DNA of 19,462 bases from Actinomycetota bacterium. GTDB taxonomy: Bacteria; Actinomycetota; Actinomycetes; S36-B12. The stretch lies in NCBI GenBank assembly GCA_016870425.1, contig VGBQ01000023.1, positions 1 to 19,462 of the forward strand. The letters run 5' to 3'. Below, piece after piece: positions 13,209-19,462 of the stretch. The notes under the pieces were generated by a model that saw only the letters and a program-made list of their open reading frames with translations, was not told the origin of the DNA and did no database searches. Both the position numbers and the translations under genes were made by a program. Each line of letters starts with the position of its first letter. Position 1 is the first letter of the stretch.

Positions 13209-14138
13209 CTAGGTGAGTTCCGGCGCCCGCATCGGCGTGAGCGACGACGTCACCCGAGTGAAGCGCTCGGTGCCCTCGGTCGCGTGCGCGCCGGTCTCGA
13301 CGTACGCCGCCCAGTCCTGAGCGGCCTGCGCGATCTCCTCGCGGGAGCGGCCGACGAAGTTCCACCACATGTAGAGCGGTTCGTCGAGGGGTTCACCGCC
13401 GAGGATGAGTAGGCGCGCGGCATCGCTCACGGCGAGCGTGATCTCGTCGCCGTGAATGCGCAGGTCGACCAGTTGACCTTCGCGCGCGGGGATGGCGAGC
13501 GGTCCGCCGGTCGATGCCACGGCACCGCCGATCTGGAGCGCGCCGGAGATCACGTAGACGGCGTACTCGAAGTCGGGGCGCAGCGGCCACACAGACGTGC
13601 CAGCGCGCAGGTCGGCTTCCATCCCGACCACGGGGGTGTCGGCGCGCGCCTCACTCACTGCGCCGGCGTACTCGCCAATGAAGACCGTCGCGGTGCCGTG
13701 GCCGACATCGATCCGCGGCAGGTCCGCGTGATGGGCGAATGCCGACGCGCCATCGCGGGTGGTGGACGGCTGCGCGATCCACAGTTGTACGCCGTGCAGC
13801 GTGCCGGTCGTGCGCACCGACTCCTCCGCGTGCGCGATGCCGCGGCCCGCCGTCATGAGGTTGAGCTGGCCGGGGCGGATGAGCTGCTCGGAGCCGAGTG
13901 AATCGGTGTGCAGCACCGCGCCCTCGACGAGCCAGGTGACGGTCTGCAGGCCAATGTGCGGATGGGGGCCGACGTCGAGGCCGGAGGTCTCGGTGACGAC
14001 CTCCGGACCCATGTGGTCCGCGAAGCACCAGGCGCCCACCGTGCGCAGACCGCGCCGCGGGAGCGCCCGCCGCACGCGAAAGCCGCCAACTTCGGCGACC
14101 TTCGCGTCGTGGACGAGCGATTCCGTGGGCTTTGTCAT
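13209..14138 (-). CDS. Pirin family protein 1
   Basis: The 309-aa protein is a bicupin of the pirin family. The N-terminal cupin has the metal site: His59 and His61 in VGPHPHIGLQTVTWL, and His103 and Glu105 in MTAGRGIAHAEES. The C-terminal cupin (about 180-300) lacks metal ligands, as usual. Bacterial pirins bind Fe or similar metals; some (YhhW) show quercetin 2,3-dioxygenase activity and others act as redox-responsive partners. The ATG at 14138 has GGAG about 9 nt upstream and gives the normal family length; an upstream frame to 14255 would overlap pirin 2. It is the second gene of a minus-strand pair with pirin 2 (82-bp gap). Confidence 0.93.
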   Translation of the reverse strand: MTKPTESLVHDAKVAEVGGFRVRRALPRRGLRTVGAWCFADHMGPEVVTETSGLDVGPHPHIGLQTVTWLVEGAVLHTDSLGSEQLIRPGQLNLMTAGRGIAHAEESVRTTGTLHGVQLWIAQPSTTRDGASAFAHHADLPRIDVGHGTATVFIGEYAGAVSEARADTPVVGMEADLRAGTSVWPLRPDFEYAVYVISGALQIGGAVASTGGPLAIPAREGQLVDLRIHGDEITLAVSDAARLLILGGEPLDEPLYMWWNFVGRSREEIAQAAQDWAAYVETGAHATEGTERFTRVTSSLTPMRAPELT

Positions 14139-14188
14139 CTTGCGCCGCGCTCCGGGGGGCAGGAAGTGCGGGGGAGGATGACAAACCA

Positions 14189-14218
14189 GGTGGTGGGTCG
14201 CCCCGTGGTGGTGGGTCG
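14189..14218. repeat. Direct repeat between the two pirin genes
   Basis: GGTGGTGGGTCG occurs at 14189-14200 and 14207-14218, 18 bp apart, in the 82-bp gap between the pirins. Meaning unknown; it could be simple sequence slippage. Confidence 0.4.
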
Positions 14219-14220
14219 AC

Positions 14221-15210
14221 TCATGCGTCGGGGGTGCTGGCGTCCACGCTGGCATGCGCCGCGGGGATCGACCCGAGGCGGCCGGCCTCGTAGTCCTCGA
14301 ATGCCTGCATGAGCTCGGCCTTAGTGTTCATGACGAAGGGGCCGTAGGCCGCGACGGGCTCGCGGATGGGCTGGCCGCCCAGTATGAAGACGTCGAAGCC
14401 GCCGAGGCGCGACTCCTGCACGGGATCGGCGGCGATCGTGATCGTGTCGCCCGAGCCCATGACCGCGGTCTGGCCTGACTTCAGTGCGCGCCGGCTGGTG
14501 CCCGAGCCGACCTGACCGTCGCCGGAGAGGGCGTAGACGAGCGCGTTGTAGTCCGTGCGCCACGGCAGCGTGACCTCAGCTCCGGGTGCGATCGTCGCGT
14601 GGATGAGCGTCGCCGGGGTGTAGGTCTCACCGGGGCCGTGAACGCCGGCCAGCTCACCGGAGATGATCCGCAGCAGCGCGCCGCCGTCGGGAGAGGTCGC
14701 CAGGCCCACCTGGCCGGAGCGCAGATCCTGATAGCGCGGCTCGGCCATCTTGAGCGTGCTCGGCAGGTTGACCCAGAGCTGGAGACCGTGGAAGAGACCT
14801 CCGCTGACGACGAGGTGCTCCGGCGGCTTCTCGATGTGCAAGATGCCCGCGCCCGCGGTCATCCACTGGGTGTCGCCGTTGGTGATGACGCCGCCGCCGC
14901 CGTGCGAGTCAGCGTGCTCGAAGATCCCGTCGATGATGTAGGTGACGGTCTCGAAGCCGCGGTGCGGATGCCACGGGGTGCCCTTGGGCTCGCCGGGCGC
15001 GTACTCCACCTCGCCCATCTGGTCCATCATGATGAAGGGGTCGAGCGCGCGGAGGTCGATGCCCGCGAAGGCACGGCGTACAGGGAATCCCTCACCCTCA
15101 AAGCCGCGCGGTGCAGTGGTGATCGAGACGACCGGACGGTCCTTGAGTGCGGGGTCGGGCTGCTCCACGCGCGGCAGGGTCAGCGGGTTGTCGACGGTCA
15201 CGGCGGGCAT
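14221..15210 (-). CDS. Pirin family protein 2
   Basis: The 329-aa protein is a second pirin of a different subfamily. Its metal site is complete: His81 and His83 in PWHPHRGFETVTYIIDG, His125 and Glu127 in MTAGAGILHIEKP. The phrase FIMMDQMGEVEYAPGEPKGTPWHPH and the C-terminal ILGGQPIREPVAAYGPFVMNTKAELMQAFEDYEAG are typical of the longer bacterial pirins. The ATG at 15210 has an AGAGG Shine-Dalgarno-like word about 6 nt upstream, so this gene has a short leader. It is the promoter-proximal gene of the pirin pair and is divergent from the DODA-type dioxygenase across a shared palindrome at 15226-15245, which suggests joint control. Confidence 0.93.
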   Translation of the reverse strand: MPAVTVDNPLTLPRVEQPDPALKDRPVVSITTAPRGFEGEGFPVRRAFAGIDLRALDPFIMMDQMGEVEYAPGEPKGTPWHPHRGFETVTYIIDGIFEHADSHGGGGVITNGDTQWMTAGAGILHIEKPPEHLVVSGGLFHGLQLWVNLPSTLKMAEPRYQDLRSGQVGLATSPDGGALLRIISGELAGVHGPGETYTPATLIHATIAPGAEVTLPWRTDYNALVYALSGDGQVGSGTSRRALKSGQTAVMGSGDTITIAADPVQESRLGGFDVFILGGQPIREPVAAYGPFVMNTKAELMQAFEDYEAGRLGSIPAAHASVDASTPDA

Positions 15211-15225
15211 GGGGACCTCTCACGG

Positions 15226-15245
15226 ATAGTTGATCGTTGAACTAT
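15226..15245. promoter_or_regulatory. AT-rich operator-like palindrome between pirin and dioxygenase genes
   Basis: ATAGTTGATCGTTGAACTAT has perfect 6-bp arms ATAGTT and AACTAT and matches its own reverse complement at 16 of 20 positions. It is conspicuous as an AT-rich island in GC-rich DNA, 16 nt from the pirin start and 18 nt before the dioxygenase ATG. Symmetry and size fit a MarR-type site. No MarR gene lies in the window. Confidence 0.65.
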
Positions 15246-15249
15246 ATGT

Positions 15250-15255
15250 TACCCT
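15250..15255 (+). promoter_or_regulatory. -10 hexamer (TACCCT) of the DODA-type dioxygenase
   Basis: TACCCT ends 7 nt before the ATG at 15263. The palindrome at 15226-15245 would lie between -10 and -35, so a bound protein would block this promoter. Confidence 0.45.
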
Positions 15256-15262
15256 CTTTTCC

Positions 15263-16075
15263 ATGGATGTCCAGCCGACTCCCTCCGAGGGGGGGTACGC
15301 CGGCCCGCGCATGCCCGCCCTCTATCTCGGGCACGGTGCCCCCCCGCTGCTGGACGATCGGCTCTGGACCCGCGAGCTCGCCGACTGGTCAAGCGCCCTG
15401 CCGAGGCCGAGGGGGATCGTCATCCTCAGCGCCCACTGGGAGTCCGCACCCCTCGCGATCTCCGCCGCCGCTGCCGGCACACCGCTCGTCTATGACTTCT
15501 CGGGCTTCCCGGAGCACTACTACCGGATGACCTACTCCACGCCGGACGCCTCCGCGCTCGCCGCACTCGTGCGCTCGGTGCTGCCCGATGCGCAGGAGCT
15601 CTACGAGCACACTTCACGCGGGCTGGATCACGGCGCGTGGGTGCCGCTAAAGGTGATGTATCCCGACGCCGACATCCCCGTCGTTCAGATGTCGATCCCC
15701 GCCCAGGACCCTCAGGCCCTGCTTGAGCTCGGTGGGCGGCTTCGGCCGCTGCGCGACCACGGCATCCTGCTCGTCGGCTCGGGCTTCCTCACGCATGGAC
15801 TGCCCTTCCTCACCGACTGGTCGACCGGTGCGACTCCGCCGGGATGGTCTGTCGACTTCGACGCGTGGGCGGCCGACGCGCTCGCGCGCGGTGACGTCGA
15901 CGAGCTCGCGCGCTTCCGCGAGGCTCCCGGCATGCCCTACGCCCACCCCACGGTCGAGCACTTCACGCCGATATTCGTGGCCCTCGGCGCGGCGGAGGAT
16001 CCCGGGGCCGCGCCCGAGACGACCATCACGGGCTCGTTCTACGGCCTGAGCAAGAGGTCCTTCCAGGTCGCGTGA
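15263..16075 (+). CDS. DODA-type / LigB-superfamily extradiol ring-opening dioxygenase (YgiD-like)
   Basis: The 270-aa protein matches the class III extradiol dioxygenase fold of the YgiD/DODA family: ALYLGHGAPPLL (His24), VILSAHWES (His58), HTSRGLDHGAWVPL (His116, His123), SGFLTHGLPF (His178) and HPTVEHFTPIF (His228, His233). Spacing of the metal ligands agrees with E. coli YgiD (His22, His57, His177, His234 as I recall) and so does the length. Such enzymes cleave catecholic substrates such as DOPA next to the hydroxyls, in the cytoplasm. The ATG at 15263 is favoured by TACCCT upstream; an ATG at 15311 (MPALYLGHG) is the alternative and would also retain all ligands. The true substrate is unknown. 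Confidence 0.9.
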   Translation: MDVQPTPSEGGYAGPRMPALYLGHGAPPLLDDRLWTRELADWSSALPRPRGIVILSAHWESAPLAISAAAAGTPLVYDFSGFPEHYYRMTYSTPDASALAALVRSVLPDAQELYEHTSRGLDHGAWVPLKVMYPDADIPVVQMSIPAQDPQALLELGGRLRPLRDHGILLVGSGFLTHGLPFLTDWSTGATPPGWSVDFDAWAADALARGDVDELARFREAPGMPYAHPTVEHFTPIFVALGAAEDPGAAPETTITGSFYGLSKRSFQVA

Positions 16076-16085
16076 TCTCCCGCCC

Positions 16086-16140
16086 GGTGTTCTGCGGTCG
16101 GAAAGTGCCACCCAGTGACCGGATTCGACCACAGAACGCC
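16086..16140. terminator. Hairpin after the dioxygenase gene, terminator-like
   Basis: Arms 16086-16100 and 16126-16140 match at 13 of 15 positions, one of the two exceptions being a T-G wobble, with about 25 nt between. It begins 11 nt after the dioxygenase stop and lacks a T-run, like the other long hairpins here. It may terminate transcription or be a dispersed palindromic element. Confidence 0.5.
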
Positions 16141-16206
16141 CCGCGCGACCGCCTGCGCCGCGCGACCGCCAACGCCCCGCGCGACCGCCTGCGCCGCGCG
16201 ACCGCC
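16135..16206. repeat. Two perfect tandem copies of a 36-bp GC-rich repeat
   Basis: Copies run 16135-16170 and 16171-16206 and are identical. Each contains the word GCGCGACCGCC twice, so that word occurs four times in 72 bp. The repeat fills the upstream region of the thioredoxin-like gene, ending 16 bp before its GTG. Confidence 0.9.
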
Positions 16207-16221
16207 TGGGATGATGGTGGC

Positions 16222-16698
16222 GTGGACTTCCCGCGCGTCGACGGGCGATCGCTGTCGGGCGCGGAGTTCGCGCTCCCGGGTGACCTGCCGGCCCCGCGCA
16301 CACTCGCGCTGCTCGCCTTCCAGCAGCGGCACCAGGCCTGCGTCGACCGTTGGATCGCGCGCGCTGAGGCGGCCGGTGTGCCCGGCTCCCCTGTCGACAT
16401 GACCGCTGGCGACGCGACCTGCGTCCTGGAGATCCCCGTGCTCTCGACGCGCTGGAAGCTCGGCCGCGGATTCATCGACGGCGGCATGGCTGCGAGCATT
16501 CGGATCCCACGGGTGCTCGCCCGGACGATCACCGTCTATACCGACGTGTCGGCGTTCCAGAAGGTGCTGGGGATCCCCGGATCCGACGAGGTGCAGGCCT
16601 GCGTGGTCACACCCGAGGGCGAGGTGCTCGCCCGCGCGCCCGGTGAGCCCACGGATGCAGCGTGGGGGCTGATCGCGGAGGCTCTGGGACTCTCGTAG
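16222..16698 (+). CDS. Thioredoxin-fold-like protein (ATP10-like), no CXXC
   Basis: The 158-aa product contains LALLAFQQRHQACVDRW, EIPVLSTRWKLGRGFIDGGMAA, RTITVYTDVSAFQKVLGIP and a final strand and helix VVTPEGEVLARAPGEPTDAAWGLIAEAL. The order and the closing EGEVLARAPG segment resemble thioredoxin-fold proteins, in particular ones related to the ATP10 assembly factor. The single Cys in the first helix (QACVDRW) lacks a CXXC partner, so disulfide reductase activity is doubtful. The GTG at 16222 is used because GATGAT lies 6 nt upstream; the frame continues upstream through the 36-bp repeats, which give only repetitive Arg-rich residues. No signal peptide. The fold assignment is tentative. Confidence 0.65.
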   Translation: MDFPRVDGRSLSGAEFALPGDLPAPRTLALLAFQQRHQACVDRWIARAEAAGVPGSPVDMTAGDATCVLEIPVLSTRWKLGRGFIDGGMAASIRIPRVLARTITVYTDVSAFQKVLGIPGSDEVQACVVTPEGEVLARAPGEPTDAAWGLIAEALGLS

Positions 16699-16700
16699 TT

Positions 16701-16772
16701 GTGCTTCGTGTTCCGGATTTGCACTATCGACCCGCGTCCTGCCCGATAGCGCAAATCCGGAACATGAAGCAT
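16701..16772. terminator. 29-bp-arm hairpin between convergent genes
   Basis: Arms 16701-16729 and 16744-16772 match at 26 of 29 positions around a 14-nt loop. The hairpin starts 2 nt after the thioredoxin-like stop and ends 15 nt before the stop of the minus-strand phosphatase. The position suggests a bidirectional terminator. The sequence (core TTCCGGATTTGC) is unrelated to the palindromic element at 459 and 2361. Confidence 0.7.
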
Positions 16773-16787
16773 GGACGGGCTCGGAGG

Positions 16788-17450
16788 CTAGGGCTCGGGG
16801 AGCGTCCCCACCACGCGCAGCGAGCCGTCTGCGCGCGCCTTCACGACGACCGCCTGCCCTGACGCCGGCACCACGCCGGTGACATCCGTGATGTTGACCT
16901 GGTGACCCACGAGCACGAGGACTCCGCGCTGGCCGCGGTGGCGCGCGATGAGTGCGCGCACCTTCGCCGTCCGCCGAGCAGCCACGGTGCTCGACACCGT
17001 GAAGCTGGAGTCCAGGGCCGGGTACGCCGTCACCTTGCCAATGGCCAGCAGTCGCGCAGTGTCGCGCGCGCGGCACCAGCGGCTCGTGAGCACACGCTGC
17101 ACGGGCACGCGCTCGCGCCGCCACCGCGCACCGATCGCGATGGCCTGACGGCGGCCTTCGGCGGAGAGGTTGCGCTGCGTCGAGCAGTCACCGAGCCGGA
17201 AACCCGGTGGGTCTCCGGTCCCCGGGGCGAGGGCGTGGCGCAGCAGGACGGCGTACCCGCGGCCGGTGCGCAGCGCCTGCCAGATATCGGCGCGCGGCGT
17301 GAGGCGCACGTCGGCCGACGGGGCACGGGTGGACGCTGACGACCCGGGTGCGTCGGCGTAGGCAGCCGGGCCGGGCGCGGTGAGAAGGGCGGCGACGACG
17401 GCCAGCGCCGCCCCCGCCCCGATGACGCCGCGCGCGCGAAGGCCGCTCAT
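16788..17450 (-). CDS. Secreted histidine phosphatase family protein
   Basis: The 220-aa product begins with a signal peptide (MSGLRARGVIGAGAALAVVA..., cut near AYA, residue 32). The histidine phosphatase motifs are present: GYAVLLRHALAPGTGDPPGFRLGDCSTQRNLSAEGR with catalytic His72, LTSRWCRARDTA (residues 121-132) with conserved Arg, and LVLVGHQVNITDVTG with the second His183. The GDPPGF..DC.TQRNLS stretch is typical of an extracytoplasmic subgroup of the family. It should act on a phosphate ester outside the membrane; the substrate is unknown. The start lies one base after the stop of the upstream membrane protein gene with no clear Shine-Dalgarno, so it is translationally coupled to it. Confidence 0.9.
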   Translation of the reverse strand: MSGLRARGVIGAGAALAVVAALLTAPGPAAYADAPGSSASTRAPSADVRLTPRADIWQALRTGRGYAVLLRHALAPGTGDPPGFRLGDCSTQRNLSAEGRRQAIAIGARWRRERVPVQRVLTSRWCRARDTARLLAIGKVTAYPALDSSFTVSSTVAARRTAKVRALIARHRGQRGVLVLVGHQVNITDVTGVVPASGQAVVVKARADGSLRVVGTLPEP

Positions 17451-17451
17451 G

Positions 17452-18108
17452 TCATGCCGGTCGGTCGTGCGCGGGATCGTGATGCACGTGACGCTTGATG
17501 TGCGGCAGCACGCGGTTGAGCGCGATCGGTACGGCGACGAGGATGACGACCGTGCCGATGCCCCAGGACCCACCGAGCACGATGGCGCTGAGCAGGGCGA
17601 TCGCGTCCACGCACAGGCGGGCGAACCCCAGGGAGCGCCCGGTACGGAAGGCGATCGATCGCACGACCTGGTCGTAGGGGCTCGCGCCGAGATCAGAGGC
17701 GAAGATGCCCAGGATGCCTGCGCAGAAGAAGAGCAGCCCGACGATCCACAGCGGGATCCGCCCGGCCAGGGTCCAGTCCGATGCCCCGATGGCCGCGAGG
17801 CCCAGGCGCGTGACGTCCACGACTACCGCGATCCCGATGAAGGAGATGAGGGTGCCGATCGCTGGTCGCAGGCCCAGCGCCCACGACATGAGCACCATGA
17901 GGACACTCGCGAGCACGAGGACGGTGCCAACGCTGAGGCCACTGGTGCGTGACAGTGCGGTGAAGAGCGCATCCGGGGGCGCCACGCCAAAATCGGCGTC
18001 GATCATCATGCCGAGGCCGACACCGACCAGCGCGACTCCGACGATGAGGGCCACCCACGCGCGCGGGGTCCGCAGCGGGCTGCGAGCAAGGGGGTCGGCG
18101 ACGGCCAC
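17452..18108 (-). CDS. YczE/YitT-like integral membrane protein
   Basis: The 218-aa protein has five to six hydrophobic segments. The start (RAWVALIVGVALVGVGLGMMIDADFGVAPPDALFTALSR) and an internal echo (LFFCAGILGIFASDLGASPYDQVVRSIAFRTGRS) form the repeated layout of the YczE/YyaS/YitT group: helix, small-residue loop with G.AP.D or GASPYD, helix. The role of this group is not well established. The C-terminus is a His-rich cytoplasmic tail (HIKRHVHHDPAHDRPA). The GTG at 18108 is supported by TAGGCT 6 nt upstream on the minus strand. It is the first gene of a two-gene operon with the histidine phosphatase and is divergent from the MFS gene. Confidence 0.85.
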   Translation of the reverse strand: MAVADPLARSPLRTPRAWVALIVGVALVGVGLGMMIDADFGVAPPDALFTALSRTSGLSVGTVLVLASVLMVLMSWALGLRPAIGTLISFIGIAVVVDVTRLGLAAIGASDWTLAGRIPLWIVGLLFFCAGILGIFASDLGASPYDQVVRSIAFRTGRSLGFARLCVDAIALLSAIVLGGSWGIGTVVILVAVPIALNRVLPHIKRHVHHDPAHDRPA

Positions 18109-18114
18109 CTGTCG

Positions 18115-18120
18115 AGCCTA
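18115..18120 (-). promoter_or_regulatory. -10 hexamer (TAGGCT) of the YczE-like operon
   Basis: On the minus strand TAGGCT is followed by CGACAG and the GTG at 18108, consistent with a leaderless transcript. Confidence 0.55.
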
Positions 18121-18197
18121 GGGCCGCCGGGCCGCGCGATGCCGTACCGGCGCCGGGAGCTTGGACGAGAGACCTTCCGCGCGAAGCCCGACTGCGG

Positions 18198-18203
18198 CAC
18201 TAT
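18198..18203 (+). promoter_or_regulatory. -10 hexamer (CACTAT) of the MFS gene
   Basis: CACTAT ends 6 nt before the ATG at 18210. The 101-bp gap to the divergent operon holds nothing else that I can name. Confidence 0.5.
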
Positions 18204-18209
18204 CGGTCC

Positions 18210-19462
18210 ATGTCCACGATCGAAGCCTTCGACCCGCCCGAGGTGCGCCGGCGCGAGCAACGCGGCTGGTACTTCTACGACTGGGCGGCCTCTGCCTTCT
18301 CCACCACGGTCGGCACCGTCTTCCTCGGTCCCTACCTCACCGAGATCGCGAAGTCCGCGCAGGAGGCGGGGGAGCAGATCACGCTCCTCGGCGTCATCCC
18401 CGTCACCGCGGAGTCCTATGTCCCCTACGGCGTCGCCCTGTCGGTCGTCGTCCAACTGCTGCTCATGCCCATCGTGGGTGCCATCGCGGACACGGCGAAG
18501 TCCAAGAAGTCGGTTATGGGGGTCTTCGCCTACATCGGTGCCTTCGCGGTCATGGGCATGTTCTTCCTCCAGGGCACCAACTACCAACTCGGCGGCATCC
18601 TCTTCATCATCGCCAACGCCGCATTCGGTGCCGCGATTGTCGTCTACAACTCCTTCCTGCCCGAGATCGCTACGCCGGACGAGCGCGATGGTGTCTCCTC
18701 CCGCGCATGGGCAATGGGCTACGCGGGCGGCATCATCCTGCTGGTCGCCAACCTCGTGCTCTTCCTCGGCCATGAGAGCTTCGGCATCACCGAGACGATG
18801 GCTGTGCGGATCGCGCTCTTCTCCGCGGGTGCGTGGTGGGCGATCTTCACGCTCATCCCGCTCGCCCGGCTGCGCAACCGGCCGAATCCCCTCGCCTCCG
18901 AGGTGCAGCAGGGCGGTGAGCGACGCGGCATCGGCATCCGTCAACTCGCGCACACCATGCGCGATCTGCGCCGCTACCCGGTGGCGCTGCTCTTCGTCGT
19001 CGCGTTCTTCTTCTACAACGACGGGATCCAGACCGTCATTGCACTCTCGGCGACGTACGCCGACCAGGAGCTCGGCCTGGAGACCACGATCATCATCGTG
19101 GCCGTGCTCATCGTGCAGATCGTGGGCATCGCCGGTGCCCTGCTCCTCGGGCGTGCCGCGCGCCGCTACACGGCGAAGAAGGTCGTCATCTTCAGCCTCG
19201 TGCTGTGGACCATCGTGCTCGTCGTGGCCTTCCTACTGCCTGCCGGATCGAGCCTGCCCTTCCTCTTCCTCGCGGCGTTCATCGGATTTGTCCTCGGTGG
19301 GAGCCAGGCGCTGTCGCGATCGCTCTTCGCCCAGCTCGTCCCGCGAGACCGCGAGGCGGAGTACTTCTCCTTCTACGAGATATCCGGCAGCGCGAGTTCT
19401 CTCCTCGGGCCGCTGATCTTCGGTCTCACCCTGCAATTCCTCGGGTCCTACCGCGTGGCGAT
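18210..19462 (+). CDS. MFS transporter, UMF1 (Atg22-like) family, 3' end cut
   Basis: The frame is open from the ATG at 18210 to the window edge (417 codons), so the C-terminus is missing; the family is usually 430-500 aa, so only the last helix or two should be absent. The N-terminus RRREQRGWYFYDWAASAFSTTVGTVFLGPYLTEIA is the hallmark of UMF1-type MFS proteins. It is followed by typical MFS pieces such as PIVGAIADTAKSKK (loop 2-3) and, in the second half, ALLFVVAFFFYNDGIQTVIALSATYADQELGL and GGSQALSRSLFAQLVPRDREAEYFSFYEISG, both strongly conserved in this family. It should be a secondary transporter in the cytoplasmic membrane; bacterial members are mostly uncharacterised and the substrate is unknown. 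The start is supported by CACTAT 6 nt upstream. Confidence 0.92.
   Translation, partial: MSTIEAFDPPEVRRREQRGWYFYDWAASAFSTTVGTVFLGPYLTEIAKSAQEAGEQITLLGVIPVTAESYVPYGVALSVVVQLLLMPIVGAIADTAKSKKSVMGVFAYIGAFAVMGMFFLQGTNYQLGGILFIIANAAFGAAIVVYNSFLPEIATPDERDGVSSRAWAMGYAGGIILLVANLVLFLGHESFGITETMAVRIALFSAGAWWAIFTLIPLARLRNRPNPLASEVQQGGERRGIGIRQLAHTMRDLRRYPVALLFVVAFFFYNDGIQTVIALSATYADQELGLETTIIIVAVLIVQIVGIAGALLLGRAARRYTAKKVVIFSLVLWTIVLVVAFLLPAGSSLPFLFLAAFIGFVLGGSQALSRSLFAQLVPRDREAEYFSFYEISGSASSLLGPLIFGLTLQFLGSYRVA

Noticed and set aside
17380..17952. Plus-strand 190-codon frame opposite the YczE-like gene
   Set aside because: Asp/Glu/Arg/His-rich translation typical of the complement of a membrane protein gene; no motif.
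1..19462. tRNA, rRNA, insertion sequence or integrase signs
   Set aside because: I looked for clover-leaf-like segments, transposase or integrase motifs and target duplications and saw none; the HNH gene is the only potentially mobile-type gene.

Overview
The window is a high-GC (clearly above 60% by eye), densely packed stretch that looks like chromosomal DNA of an actinobacterium (Actinomycetota, class Actinomycetes). The support is a DUF222/HNH (13E12-type) protein, a corynebacterial-type HmuTUV haem importer, neocarzinostatin-like secreted proteins, a small actinobacterial conserved protein, and many apparently leaderless genes (an A.....T -10 hexamer ending exactly 6 nt before ATG/GTG). 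I cannot name a genus. No tRNA, rRNA, CRISPR array, phage or insertion sequence was seen.

Layout. 1-437: 3' part of a PlsC-type acyltransferase. 459-518: long perfect hairpin. 546-1895: M20 metallopeptidase. 1998-2321 (-): small conserved protein. 2361-2445: second copy of the hairpin element plus a short terminator-like stem. 2461-4131 (-): DUF222/HNH protein with an internal triple 45-bp repeat. 4326-6822 (+): three translationally coupled genes (PhyH-type dioxygenase, secreted beta-propeller, hotdog thioesterase). 6824-9590 (-): hmuT-hmuU-hmuV haem ABC importer. 9591-9695: divergent promoter region with two tandem dyads. 9696-11082 (+): two secreted neocarzinostatin-fold-like proteins. 11112-11687 (-): TetR regulator, divergent from two tandemly duplicated membrane proteins (11764-12607). 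12677-13153: small lipoprotein. 13209-15210 (-): two pirins, divergent across an AT-rich palindrome from a DODA/LigB-type dioxygenase (15263-16075). 16086-16206: hairpin and 36-bp tandem repeat. 16222-16698: thioredoxin-fold-like protein. 16701-16772: hairpin between convergent genes. 16788-18108 (-): YczE-like membrane protein and secreted histidine phosphatase. 18210-end (+): UMF1-family MFS transporter, cut by the window edge.

How the genes work together. The clearest functional unit is 6824-11082: a haem importer facing two secreted disulfide-containing beta-sandwich proteins, with two near-identical dyads placed symmetrically 33 nt from each inferred transcription start. I read this as one haem or iron regulon in which the secreted proteins may capture or relay haem outside the membrane; that role is inference. 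The second unit is the pirin pair and the extradiol-type dioxygenase around a shared operator-like palindrome, probably a response to quinones or other aromatics. The third is the phyH/propeller/thioesterase operon, whose substrate cannot be read from sequence. No stretch over 300 bases lacks a gene; the largest gap (4132-4325) is a divergent promoter region.
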